Of a DNA stretch of 64,000 nucleotides, positions 8,934 to 16,400 are shown in pieces; position 1 is the stretch's first letter, and each line of letters starts with the position of its first letter. The position numbers and the translations under genes were made by a program. The DNA lies in NCBI RefSeq assembly GCF_041262525.1, contig NZ_JBGCCK010000001.1:418688-482687 (forward strand), given 5' to 3'. A model generated the notes under the pieces. It did not search any database. It was not told the DNA's origin and saw only the letters and a program-made list of their open reading frames with translations. This DNA comes from Streptacidiphilus sp041262525. GTDB taxonomy: Bacteria > Actinomycetota > Actinomycetes > Streptomycetales > Streptomycetaceae.

Positions 8934-9872
8934 TCAGCCGCCCGAGAGGCGCCTCCGGAGCCAGGAGCGATGTTTCGGACGGGTCTCCTCCCCCGTGAGC
9001 GGAACGTTGGCTGCTGCTATGCAGCCCTGGGTCACCGCTGCGAAGAGCTCGCGGGAGAGCCGCTCGTACTCCGTGTGGATTTCGGCGTCGGCGAACCCGA
9101 GATCGTTCCATGACCCCATGCCGCCGAACACCCAGGAGGACTGGGCCGCTGCGGCGAGCTGCCGGCTGGCAAGGTCGTACCGTCCCTCTGGGAAGAGATC
9201 CTGGTGATAGAGGTCTTCGAATGTGTCGGCGCCGAGCAGAGCTCGTGCCTTGGCGAAGACGGAATCCCACGGACGGAGCTCGTACAACTGTGAGAACTGG
9301 GCTACGGCCTCCAGCGCTGAGTCCAGGGCACCCTTTGCGTCAGCCACGGGGATGCGGAACGGGTCGGGGGTGAACGTGACCTCGTCGCAGTGGTAGTCGA
9401 TGTCCCAGACGCGACGGTCTGCTGCCGCAGGGTCGCCGGCCTTCCAGGAGGCCCGCCAGAGCTGGTTACCCTTGGGGCCGGTGGTGAGCAACCCTGCTTG
9501 CAGCCCACCCGCGAAGGCGGCTGCGACATGCGCCTCAAGGGCCTTTCCCCCGTTGGATGGCTGACCAGGAGCGGCGAGCCAAATGCGGTCGACTCCGCGA
9601 GCGGCCAGCTTCTTGAGCCAGGTGCCGGTACCGGGAACCTCGGCGAAGGTCACGGTCCGGGCGAACTGGAACGTGCTGTTGCTCTGGTCCAGCGCCGGTG
9701 CCGTTCGGCCGCCGGACTCTTGCAGCCAGGCGCTGCCGTGCGTGGCCAGGGCGAAGTACTGGGCGAGCTCACCGTTCATGGCGGGCAGGTTACTGGCATC
9801 GGCCTTCCCGGCAGTTGCCGGGTTCGGGACGAGGTCGATGACGCCGCAGGTCAGAGACCGCTTCTCAAGCAC
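8934..9872 (-). CDS. Uncharacterised 312-aa protein
   Basis: I do not recognise the family. Codon use is typical for the organism and the frame is open throughout. It has no signal peptide or membrane helix and is rich in Trp and aromatic residues (SAWLQESGG, DRIWLAAPG, YELRPWDSVFAKA, SSWVFGGMGSWNDLG). The GTG at 9872 abuts the arm of the first tRNA-derived repeat, so the true start could be later (for example the ATG opening MNGELAQYF), or the gene may be trimmed at its 5' end. Its position beside the attachment array suggests mobile-element cargo. Confidence 0.55.
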   Translation of the reverse strand: MLEKRSLTCGVIDLVPNPATAGKADASNLPAMNGELAQYFALATHGSAWLQESGGRTAPALDQSNSTFQFARTVTFAEVPGTGTWLKKLAARGVDRIWLAAPGQPSNGGKALEAHVAAAFAGGLQAGLLTTGPKGNQLWRASWKAGDPAAADRRVWDIDYHCDEVTFTPDPFRIPVADAKGALDSALEAVAQFSQLYELRPWDSVFAKARALLGADTFEDLYHQDLFPEGRYDLASRQLAAAAQSSWVFGGMGSWNDLGFADAEIHTEYERLSRELFAAVTQGCIAAANVPLTGEETRPKHRSWLRRRLSGG

Positions 9873-9990
9873 TCGGCCAGTTGCACTTTCAGTTGCATTC
9901 GCCTGCGTTCAGCGGGGTTCGAAGGACAGCCTCCAGGCAGCTGCGCCGCAGGTCAGGACGGTGGCGAACCCGCCCGGATGTCCGGACGAA

Positions 9991-10048
9991 CAGTTGGAAA
10001 GCGTGTTGGGGGCAACCCCTCACGAGTTCGAATCTCGTATCCTCCGCA
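9991..10048 (+). repeat. tRNA-Ser(GGA) 3'-half, attachment-site copy 1
   Basis: The 58-bp core holds the anticodon loop TTGGAAA (anticodon GGA), the 3' anticodon strand GCGTG, the long variable arm GGGGGCAACCCC, the T-arm ACGAG-TTCGAAT-CTCGT and the acceptor strand TCCTCCG. The 5' half of a tRNA is absent: the 5' strand of the anticodon stem does not pair. A related arm runs from about 9880 (TTGCATTCGCCTGCGTTCAG) to 9990. This is the expected form of an attR-type junction left by a tRNA-integrating element. Confidence 0.88.
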
Positions 10049-10070
10049 CCCGCCCACCAGGGCAGACGAG

Positions 10071-10097
10071 GGCCCCGACCGTTCTGCGGTCGGGGCC
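10071..10097 (+). terminator. Hairpin terminator after att copy 1
   Basis: An 11-bp perfect stem (GGCCCCGACCG / CGGTCGGGGCC) has a 5-nt loop and is followed by TTC. The same hairpin follows att copy 3 and a variant follows copy 4. It is probably the original terminator of the tRNA gene. Confidence 0.75.
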
Positions 10098-10151
10098 TTC
10101 GTCGTTCCGTAGTTGCAGTTCTAGTGCAGCCCCGCGTAGGTCCTGCGAGGG

Positions 10152-10617
10152 TCATGCGGCCTTGGGTGGGGTTCCGTCGTAGGTCCAGCGGAAGGGACGG
10201 GCTTCGTTGTCGTAGGCGAGGGTGAACTCCCGGATCTGGTCGATGAGGTCCTGTCGGGAGCTGAATTCGCCGCGTCGTAGCAGGCGGCGGGCCAGGATCG
10301 AAAAGTAGAGCTCGACCTGGTTGAGCCAGGAGGCGTGCTTGGGCGTGTGGTGGGCCACGAAGCGGGGGTGCGCGGCCAGCCATGTCCGAGTGGCCTTGGA
10401 CGTGTGCGAGGCACCGTTGTCCACGTCCAGGTGAATGTTCAGGGCGCGGTCGATGGCGCGGTCCAGTAACCGAAGGAACCGGATGAAGGTGGCCGAGTCG
10501 TTGCGGGCGATGTCCTCCACGAGGACTCGGCCGGTGTGGACGTCCAGCGCTGCGACTTGGACGCGGTGCCGTGGCGGCGGTATTCGAACTCGCCGCGTTC
10601 GGCGTCGCCGGGACGCG
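10152..10617 (-). pseudogene. IS630-family transposase, 5'-truncated and frameshifted
   Basis: The C-terminal half of an IS630-type DDE transposase is visible: AALDVHTGRVLVEDIARN, LDVDNGASHTSK (second Asp) and TPKHASWLNQVELYFSIL (catalytic E). The upstream stretch EFEYRRHGTAS, normally continuous with AALDVHTG, is in another frame, so there is a frameshift near 10560. The N-terminal half is missing, and the remnant stops against the next gene at about 10617. It is inactive and sits just inside the first att-bounded compartment. Confidence 0.88.
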
Positions 10618-10621
10618 CGGG

Positions 10622-11308
10622 TCAGGTCGTGACGGCTGGCTGGGATGCCGTCTTGGGCCAGGTTTCCTGTGTGGGTGCGTCCACGGTGGCGAGGGCGTCG
10701 GGGTGGGTCTTCAGTCGGAGTACGAGGCCGATGTAGAGGAGGTCGAAGACGCTGCACAGGGCGCCGATGCCGACGATGAAGGCGGAGTGGCCGAGCACGC
10801 CGATGGAGATGGTGGGTGCCAGGGTGCCGAGCCATTTCGCCACGGCGATGGTGAGGGTCTGCCCGCGCAGGCTCTGACGTGCGATCAGCATCGCGATGAA
10901 CAGGCCCGACATCAGCAGGTTCTGCAGGAAGGCCGAGTAGCGGGCGCCCGCGTCCGTGCCGAACTGCTCGATGAACAGCCACTGGACCGCGAAGGACGTG
11001 GCGAACAGCAGCACACCCCAGGCGGTGAACAGGGACCGGGTCACGAAGCGTGGGAACTCCGCACGGCCGAAGGCGAAGAAGGTGTAGACGATGACCAGGT
11101 CCGCCAACGCCCAGATGAGATTGACCACGGTCTGCGGCGACATGCCGCCGAGCAGGTCGTGCACCGCGTAGGTGGTCTCCCAGGCGAAATTGAGGCCCAG
11201 TGCGGCCATGGGTATCGCGTAGGTCCGGTGGCGGAACCCGATGCGGATCGCGCTGACGTAGACGATCGTCCAGGCCAGGCCGCTGACGGCGGTGAGGAAC
11301 AGGTCCAT
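10622..11308 (-). CDS. Pyr4/PaxB-like transmembrane terpene cyclase family candidate
   Basis: The 228-residue protein is almost entirely membrane-embedded, with about seven helices. The layout resembles the fungal Pyr4/PaxB/AtmB family of membrane terpene cyclases and their actinobacterial relatives. An acidic residue sits in the early motif LNFAWETTYA (about residues 38-47), and an Asp in the last helix, SVFDLLYIGLV. Both positions match the two essential acidic residues of that family. ATG 11308 starts MDLFLTAVSG and overlaps the TetR stop by a few bases, so the genes are coupled. No prenyltransferase is nearby, so the substrate is unknown and the call rests on pattern only. Confidence 0.55.
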   Translation of the reverse strand: MDLFLTAVSGLAWTIVYVSAIRIGFRHRTYAIPMAALGLNFAWETTYAVHDLLGGMSPQTVVNLIWALADLVIVYTFFAFGRAEFPRFVTRSLFTAWGVLLFATSFAVQWLFIEQFGTDAGARYSAFLQNLLMSGLFIAMLIARQSLRGQTLTIAVAKWLGTLAPTISIGVLGHSAFIVGIGALCSVFDLLYIGLVLRLKTHPDALATVDAPTQETWPKTASQPAVTT

Positions 11309-11901
11309 CAGGAGTCTCCGAGGGCAGGAGTGGTGCGGTAGCGGCGGATGAGATCGGTCACCGCGTCGCGCAGCCACTGCGGATCACGGGCCGGGTCGGG
11401 GGTGAGGGCGGTCAGGACGAGGCCCTGCATCGAGGCCGTCACGGTCAGCGCCGCGCCCGTCGAGCCGAGGTAGGGCTCCAGGAGGCGGGCGAGCCGCTGG
11501 TCCAGGAGGCCCTTGACCGGCCCGAGTTCCGGATCGTGTCCGGTAGCGATGATCATCTCGAAGACGGCGATCGCGTCGGTGCGCCGATCGGCGACCAGAT
11601 GCGCGGTGAAGTCCCCGCACAGCTCCGGCAGGGCGTCGGGCTGCGCCTCGCTGTGGCTGATGAGCGCGCGGAACTCCAGCCCGATGCGTGAGCCGGCGTG
11701 CTCGAACGTCGCACGGCGCAGGTCGTCGATCGACGGGTAGTGGTAGGTGACGGATGCGAGAGACACGGTGGCGCGCGCGGCGACGGAGCGGTGTGTGAGC
11801 GCACCTGCGCCCTGCTCGCCGACGATGTGCACGGCCGCGTCCAGCAGCAGCGCCCTGCGGGCTTCGCCGCGTGCCAGTCGTCCGTCGGCCACCTTGGACA
11901 T
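11308..11901 (-). CDS. TetR-family transcriptional regulator
   Basis: This 197-residue regulator has an N-terminal TetR HTH (ALLLDAAVHIVGEQGAGALTH, then VAARATVSLASVTYHYPSID) and a variable ligand-binding C-terminal domain. ATG 11901 (MSKVADGRLARG) is preferred to the one at 11916. Its stop overlaps the start of the membrane cyclase-like gene, so the pair forms one transcription unit. A perfect palindrome 38 bp upstream is its probable autoregulatory operator. Confidence 0.9.
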   Translation of the reverse strand: MSKVADGRLARGEARRALLLDAAVHIVGEQGAGALTHRSVAARATVSLASVTYHYPSIDDLRRATFEHAGSRIGLEFRALISHSEAQPDALPELCGDFTAHLVADRRTDAIAVFEMIIATGHDPELGPVKGLLDQRLARLLEPYLGSTGAALTVTASMQGLVLTALTPDPARDPQWLRDAVTDLIRRYRTTPALGDS

Positions 11902-11938
11902 CGTCCCTCCTGGCATCTATCGGTACGGATGTGCAGTT

Positions 11939-11966
11939 AACTAGCGGTACCAATGTACCGCTAGTT
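11939..11966. promoter_or_regulatory. Perfect 12-bp inverted repeat, probable TetR operator
   Basis: AACTAGCGGTAC and its exact complement are separated by CAAT (28 bp in all), upstream of the TetR start at 11901. Symmetry and position fit a TetR operator covering the promoter of the TetR-cyclase unit. Confidence 0.75.
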
Positions 11967-12046
11967 CGACCCGTGGTCCCCCCTTGTGAGGGGAATTCTC
12001 GGGCGCCGCTGGCCGCCTGGTCCTCGCTGCGTACCGAGCCTGCGCG

Positions 12047-12718
12047 TCAGGCGGTGGCTTGCTGTTCGCCTTGGGAGTTTCGGATTCCGTTGATGATGAC
12101 GCCTGCCACGGCTTCGGCGTGGCGATGGATCGCATCCTCGTCGAAGGTGTCGGGGGCGCCGAGGAGGCGCGCTTCGACGGGGCTGGCGAACAGAGCACCG
12201 CCGCCGCTGACGACCAGGTAGTGGAGGGTGGCGTAGGGCAGCGGGCGGATGCGGCCGGCTGCGACCAGTCGGTCCAGGAGCTGCTCGACCAGCGGGCGCA
12301 GCGGGTTGATGAAGCGGTCGACGACGAAGCGGACCCGGGGGCTGTCGACGGCTCCTTCGTGGCTCATGATGCGGTGCAGTTGGGGGTAGGCCGCCGCGAA
12401 CACGACCTGCCGGACGATGCCCTGGCGCAGCGCTTCGAGGTCGTCGAGTTCCGGCGTGTTCGTGGCCTGCTGCCAGATGCGCACCGATCCGGTGGCCGCG
12501 TGCTCCATCGCGGCGAACCAGAGTCCCTCCTTGGATCCGTAGCGCGCGGTCAGCAGGGCATGGCTGATGCCGAGTCCCCGGGCCAGCTCGCGCACCGACA
12601 TGCCGTCGTAGCCCTTTTCGGCGAACGCCTCCAGGGCGGCCTGCAGCAGTCGGCCGGTGTCGAGCTCCTCGCCCGCGCGCGGGCGCCCCCGTCCCCGCGA
12701 AGGCGAGGCATCGGCCAT
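12047..12718 (-). CDS. TetR-family transcriptional regulator
   Basis: This 223-residue TetR regulator follows a basic N-terminus (GRGRPRAGEE). The HTH region reads LLQAALEAFAEKGYDGMSVREL, then GISHALLTARYGSKEGLW. The C-terminal domain is helical and unrecognised. ATG 12718 was chosen (MADASPSRG). It is divergent from the CrtC-like gene across a 177-bp gap, and that gene is its likely target. Confidence 0.9.
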   Translation of the reverse strand: MADASPSRGRGRPRAGEELDTGRLLQAALEAFAEKGYDGMSVRELARGLGISHALLTARYGSKEGLWFAAMEHAATGSVRIWQQATNTPELDDLEALRQGIVRQVVFAAAYPQLHRIMSHEGAVDSPRVRFVVDRFINPLRPLVEQLLDRLVAAGRIRPLPYATLHYLVVSGGGALFASPVEARLLGAPDTFDEDAIHRHAEAVAGVIINGIRNSQGEQQATA

Positions 12719-12779
12719 GGCGGCGACCTCCTGATCCGTAAATGTCCAGATGGTCATTAGGCTACGCCAAGCCTCGGAC

Positions 12780-12799
12780 TCCGGCTTGCGCGAACCGGA
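12780..12799. promoter_or_regulatory. Imperfect palindrome in divergent promoter region
   Basis: TCCGGCTTGCGCGAACCGGA pairs at 8 of 10 positions. It lies midway between the TetR gene (12718) and the CrtC-like gene (12896), so it is a plausible operator. A weak AT-rich stretch (GGTAATTAAATC, about 12839-12850) follows. Confidence 0.4.
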
Positions 12800-12895
12800 C
12801 ATAAGACGCATCCTAGTAGCGAGGGTAAATAGACACCTGGTAATTAAATCGTTGCTGGCGAGCCCCGCTGCGACGCCCCGAGGAGGAGCGCAACC

Positions 12896-13987
12896 ATGTC
12901 CCGGAACCACACCGCCCCCGCCCGGATGGCCGACGCGCCGGAGGTCTACGCAAAGCTCGGCATCGAACCCCACGCCACCAAGCCCTGGGAGGACGGCCTG
13001 CGCACCGACGGCTCGGCCGGTACCTACGAGTGGTGGTACTTCGACGCACACCTGGACGACGGCGCCAAGCTGGTCGTGGTCTTCTTCACCAAGGAGTTCA
13101 CGGACATCAACGTCCCTCTTGCGCCCGCGATCCGGATCGACCTGACCCTGCCCGACGGCACACAGCTGGAGCGGTTCGTCCACCCGGACCCGACCACGTT
13201 CTCCGCCTCCAAGCAGACCTGCGACGTCCGGATCGGTGCCAACGTCTTCACCGGAGACCTGCACACGTACACCATTCGCGCGGAGGTGGAAGGCGTCGCG
13301 GTCGACATCACCCTGACCGGGCAGGTCCCCGCCTGGCGCCCCGAGACCGGACACGTGGTCTTCGGCGAGCAGGGCGAGCAGTACTTCGCCTGGCTGCCGT
13401 CCGTGCCGCAGGGCAAGGTCGAGGCCACCTACAGCGTCGACGGCCACGCCACCACGACCACGGGCATCGGCTACCACGACCACAACTGGGGCAACGCCTC
13501 GATGCTCAAACTCATGCACCACTGGTACTGGGCGCGCGGCGCGGCCGGACCGTACTCGGTGATCGCCTCGTACATCACGGCCCAGAAGGCCTACGGCTAC
13601 GCCGAAGTCCCGATCTTCATGCTGGCCCGCGACGGCGAACTGATCGCCGACGACGCCACCAAGGTCGCCTTCGAGCAACTGGGCCGCTACACCGACGCCG
13701 AGACCGGCAAGCCCGTCGCCGGCGTCACCCGCTACACCTACACCGACGGCGACGAGCGGTACGTCGTCACCTACACCCGCCACTCAGACCTGACCGCCGT
13801 CAAGTTCATCGACGACCTCAAGGGCCCCAAGAAGGCCGCAGCCAAACTCATCGGCTTCGACGGCGCTTACCTGCGCTTCGCGGGCGAGCTGCGCGTCGAA
13901 CGGTATCGGGGCGATGAACTCGTGGAGAGCCACAGTGACGACGCCCTGTGGGAGCTCATGTACTTCGGCAAGGCCCGCTCCTCTTGA
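12896..13987 (+). CDS. CrtC/lipocalin-like (hydroxyneurosporene synthase-family) protein
   Basis: The 363-residue protein carries the two signatures of the CrtC/AttH-like lipocalin family: TYEWWYFDAHLDDG (about residue 42) and IGYHDHNWGN (about 195). Relatives include carotenoid 1,2-hydratase CrtC and fungal Diels-Alderases of the Fsa2/CghA type, so the fold serves hydration or cyclisation of hydrophobic substrates. No signal peptide is seen. ATG 12896 has GGAGG about 9 nt upstream. No carotenoid genes are nearby. It faces a TetR gene, and the membrane cyclase-like gene lies 1.6 kb away. Confidence 0.75.
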   Translation: MSRNHTAPARMADAPEVYAKLGIEPHATKPWEDGLRTDGSAGTYEWWYFDAHLDDGAKLVVVFFTKEFTDINVPLAPAIRIDLTLPDGTQLERFVHPDPTTFSASKQTCDVRIGANVFTGDLHTYTIRAEVEGVAVDITLTGQVPAWRPETGHVVFGEQGEQYFAWLPSVPQGKVEATYSVDGHATTTTGIGYHDHNWGNASMLKLMHHWYWARGAAGPYSVIASYITAQKAYGYAEVPIFMLARDGELIADDATKVAFEQLGRYTDAETGKPVAGVTRYTYTDGDERYVVTYTRHSDLTAVKFIDDLKGPKKAAAKLIGFDGAYLRFAGELRVERYRGDELVESHSDDALWELMYFGKARSS

Positions 13988-14136
13988 CCGGCGGGGGTGG
14001 GGGCCGGAGGAGCCCCCGCCGGCAGTCCGCGCAGTAGGAAGCCGATCAATGGAGCGGAGGGCAATGAACCTCTGCTCCAGCAGTCGGAGCGTAGCGGGCG
14101 CGGCACCGCCGGATCGGCCGGGAGGCCGATAAGAGC
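13986..14136. repeat. Dispersed ~150-bp repeat, copy B
   Basis: It begins at the stop of the CrtC-like gene and matches 1470-1610 in several long blocks. It includes the foldable GCCGGAGGAGCCCCCGCCGG and GCCGGATCGGCCG. The copy runs straight into the arm of att copy 2. Both copies follow a coding gene on the + strand, consistent with a terminator-like or MITE-like element. Confidence 0.6.
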
Positions 14137-14281
14137 GCAGCTCAGGCCAGGGCAGACGGGCGCTGAGCCAGTGGCACTTTCAGCTGCATTCGTCTCCGCT
14201 CAGCGGGGTCCGAAGGGTAGCCTCCGAGTGGATACGTCGCAGGTCAGGACGGTGGCGAACCCGTCCGGACCCCCGGGCGAA

Positions 14282-14339
14282 CAGTTGGAAAGCGTGTTGG
14301 GGGCAACCCCTCGCGAGTTCGAATCTCGTATCCTCCGCA
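14282..14339 (+). repeat. tRNA-Ser(GGA) 3'-half, attachment-site copy 2
   Basis: This 58-bp core is identical to copy 1 except that A is replaced by G in the T-stem (TCGCGAG), which mispairs with the unchanged 3' strand. The arm (about 14170-14281) shares CAGGTCAGGACGGTGGCGAA with copy 1. The sequence downstream differs from copies 1, 3 and 4. Confidence 0.88.
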
Positions 14340-14343
14340 GATA

Positions 14344-14377
14344 GAAGGCCCGCACTGAGAGATCAGTGCGGGCCTTC
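14344..14377 (+). terminator. Strong hairpin terminator after att copy 2
   Basis: A 15-bp perfect stem (GAAGGCCCGCACTGA and complement) has a GAGA tetraloop. Its sequence is unrelated to the hairpins after the other three copies. Confidence 0.8.
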
Positions 14378-14449
14378 TGCGTTCGTAGTCCCATCTGAAG
14401 TCTCGATGCCCCATTGTTGGCGCTGGCTATGGCGAGTATGGTGGCTTGT

Positions 14450-14728
14450 ATGGCATCTAAGAAGGTGACAGTCACCATCCCTGAGGAGTTGCTGGACGAG
14501 ATCCGCGCGGATGCTGCCGAGCGTGGGCTCTCCGCCTATGTCGCTGAGGCGCTCCGGTTCAAGCGTGACCGTGATCGGCTCCAGGAGCTTGTCGTGTGGT
14601 TGGAGGAGGAGCACGGCGCGGTCACGGTGGACGAGCGTGCTTCGGCTTACGAGGAGTTGGATGACCTCGATTCGGAGCACGAGCGCCGACGCGCGGCCGG
14701 GCGCAAGCGCGGCGGAGCGGCTGCGTGA
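14450..14728 (+). CDS. Ribbon-helix-helix antitoxin
   Basis: The 92-residue protein opens KKVTVTIPEELLDEIRADAAERGLS (residues 4-28), a typical RHH/CopG DNA-binding segment. An acidic helical C-terminus that would bind the toxin follows. The stop overlaps the start of the PIN-domain gene (GTGA), so the pair is translationally coupled in the usual antitoxin-first order. The promoter is probably autoregulated; no clear palindrome was found. The module lies between att copies 2 and 3. Confidence 0.85.
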   Translation: MASKKVTVTIPEELLDEIRADAAERGLSAYVAEALRFKRDRDRLQELVVWLEEEHGAVTVDERASAYEELDDLDSEHERRRAAGRKRGGAAA

Positions 14729-15144
14729 GGAAGCGCGGGGAGGAGTCCCGTCCGCTGCGTGTGTTCGTCCTGGACAGTGAGGCACTGTCGCTCGCGGTGA
14801 GGGGCGACCGCATGATGATGGCCCGACTGGACCTCGCGGCCCGAGGTGAGGCCGAGATCGTGACGTCTCCCATGACTCTTGTGGAGGCGTATGACGCGAG
14901 GACCACGGAGCAGCGTTGGGACTGGGTGCTGTCCCGCGTGAATGTGGCGGAGTTGGGCAAGGACGAGGCCCGGCAAGCGCGCCGGATCCTCGCGGATGCC
15001 GGACTGCACGGGCACAAGTACGCGATCGACGCGATGCTCGCGGTGGTGGCGCGACAGCAGCGTGGGCAGGTCACTGTGTTCACCTCTGACACCGATGACT
15101 TGGAGAAGCTGGTGCCGAGTCACATCGTCGTCAAGAAGGTCTGA
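14725..15144 (+). CDS. PIN-domain toxin (VapC-like RNase)
   Basis: The 139-residue PIN protein probably cleaves RNA with Mg2+. The four acidic active-site residues are all present: D17 (FVLDSEALS), E54 (MTLVEAY), D102 (KYAIDAML) and D122 (VFTSDTDDL). The GTG start overlaps the antitoxin stop by four bases. The product is probably restrained by the RHH antitoxin. Length and residues suggest an active enzyme. Confidence 0.85.
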   Translation: MRKRGEESRPLRVFVLDSEALSLAVRGDRMMMARLDLAARGEAEIVTSPMTLVEAYDARTTEQRWDWVLSRVNVAELGKDEARQARRILADAGLHGHKYAIDAMLAVVARQQRGQVTVFTSDTDDLEKLVPSHIVVKKV

Positions 15145-15232
15145 TACGAGCGCGAACCGTGGGCGCCCAGGCCGACCTGAAGTCGCCGTGGTCCCACACC
15201 GGGACCAACACGACCAGCCTGTAGGAAACACC

Positions 15233-15739
15233 ATGGACCCAGCTCCGGACAGCCGCCCACGACGGGCGTGTGGGCCGCTAGCGGAGACCGCATGGCGTTA
15301 CCGGGCCGGCGAGGGGCAGCCGGAGGACCTGCCGATGATCGCCGCCGAGGCGATCGCAGCCGGAATGGACACCCCGGCCCTGTGCGAACTTGCCGGCCTG
15401 CCCCGCAACGCGGACACCAACGAGATCCGGGACCTGTTCGAGCAGGCGCTTGCCGAAGTCGGCATCGAACTGCCCGCACCCGAGCTGGCGCAGCGGTACG
15501 CGCTGCGTCGGCTGGCGATGAGGCTGATCGACGAGGACCTTACGCTCACGGTGCTGGTCCGGGGTGAATGGGAGGAAGCGCCGGTCGCGACCGAGGAGGA
15601 GCGAGTGCTTGTTGCGCTGATCCCCGCCCTGTCTGTGCTGCCTCTACTACACGCTGCCCGTTGACCAGCAGAGCTGGCTTGCCACGCTCAAAGCCGCAGC
15701 ATCGGCACTTCTGAAGTCCCCGCCGATCGGACCGGACGT
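15233..15739 (+). pseudogene. Conserved streptomycete hypothetical protein, frameshifted near the 3' end
   Basis: Residues 1-133 from ATG 15233 resemble a small protein often seen in streptomycetes (TPALCELAGLPR, EIRDLFEQALAEVGIELP, ELAQRYALRRLAMRLID). From ALIP onward the expected Cys-rich end appears in the +1 frame instead: CCLYYTLPVDQQSWLATLKA. The original frame ends early at 15664 with LSVLPLLHAAR. A one-base change near 15625-15640 would explain this. The function of the family is unknown to me. Sequencing error cannot be excluded. Confidence 0.5.
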
Positions 15740-15742
15740 TGC

Positions 15743-15850
15743 TCAGGCGGCGTGCTCGAGCTGCTCGAAGATGTCGGAGTCGGTCTCCTGCTGCCACCTG
15801 GGCAGGTCGTCCCGGTCGGCGACGTAGTCGGGCTTGGGGTCCCCGACGTT
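15743..15850 (-). pseudogene. 3' fragment of an unrecognised gene
   Basis: The minus frame reads DPKPDYVADRDDLPRWQQET, then SDIFEQLEHAA before the stop. The composition looks protein-like, but no start or N-terminal domain is present. The frame runs into the arm of att copy 3, so it is probably a coding remnant cut at the junction. The family was not recognised. Confidence 0.3.
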
Positions 15851-16011
15851 TTGCCGGTCGTGATCAAGCGATGGGCGCGCGCTGACTGACCGGCCGGAGG
15901 GTTGCAGTTTGGGTTGCCTACATCCCCGTTCGGGGGCGTCCAAGGGTTCTGGCGTCGGCCCTCGCGCCGCAGGTCAGGACGCTGACGAACCCGCCCGGAC
16001 CCCCGGGCGAA

Positions 16012-16069
16012 CAGTTGGAAAGCGTGTTGGGGGCAACCCTTCACGAGTTCGAATCTCGTATCCTCCGCA
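16012..16069 (+). repeat. tRNA-Ser(GGA) 3'-half, attachment-site copy 3
   Basis: This 58-bp core differs from copy 1 at one base (CCCTTCACG). The arm (about 15900-16011) contains CGCAGGTCAGGACG and CGAACCCGCCCGGACCCCCGG, close to copy 2. The downstream ACCCGCCCACCAGGGCAGACGA and hairpin match copy 1. Confidence 0.88.
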
Positions 16070-16088
16070 CCCGCCCACCAGGGCAGAC

Positions 16089-16121
16089 GAAGGCCCCGAC
16101 CGTTCTGCGGTCGGGGCCTTC
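16089..16121 (+). terminator. Hairpin terminator after att copy 3
   Basis: The stem GAAGGCCCCGACCG pairs perfectly with CGGTCGGGGCCTTC around a 5-nt loop. It is the same hairpin as after copy 1. Confidence 0.78.
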
Positions 16122-16130
16122 GACGTGTTC

Positions 16131-16400
16131 TCAATCCTCGTTGTCCTGGTCTTTGTCCACAGCGGGATTTTCTGAGGGGCCCCAGATGGCGGCGGCGATC
16201 TTCTGGGCCACTTCCTCCCCCCAGGCGGGCCTGGAGCGGGCATCCACGTAGCGCCCAGATCGCCGTTCGCGACGGGCTGGCTTCGCCGCCCTGGACACTG
16301 AGTTGCGCGCAGTGCCCTTCCGGCCTGCACCCTGTATGTCGTCTATAGCGACGACTCCGACAGGCGCGTGGATCTCTAGGCGGAACCCGTGGCACGCCAC
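16131..16400 (-). CDS. Possible small hypothetical protein (89 aa)
   Basis: The frame opens MACHGFRLEIHAPVGV and ends KDQDNED, with a basic middle (RAAKPARRERRSGRY) and a helical stretch EEVAQKIAAAIW. No homologue was recognised. It lies just inside att copy 3 and may be a real short gene or a decayed remnant. Support is reading-frame length and composition only. Confidence 0.3.
   Translation of the reverse strand: MACHGFRLEIHAPVGVVAIDDIQGAGRKGTARNSVSRAAKPARRERRSGRYVDARSRPAWGEEVAQKIAAAIWGPSENPAVDKDQDNED

Noticed and set aside
9880..10048. A full tRNA-Ser gene at the first att copy
   Set aside because: The upstream sequence cannot form the acceptor 5' strand, D-arm or 5' anticodon strand, so only the 3' half is present.
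10622..13987. Calling a terpenoid biosynthetic gene cluster
   Set aside because: There is no prenyltransferase, terpene synthase, P450 or carotenoid gene nearby, so two candidate enzymes do not make a cluster.
8836..15875. Short shared string CCGGTCGTGATCAAG(T/C)GATGG at about 8837 and 15853
   Set aside because: About 20 bp with diverging flanks. It may be a trace of shared element DNA but is too short to call a repeat family.
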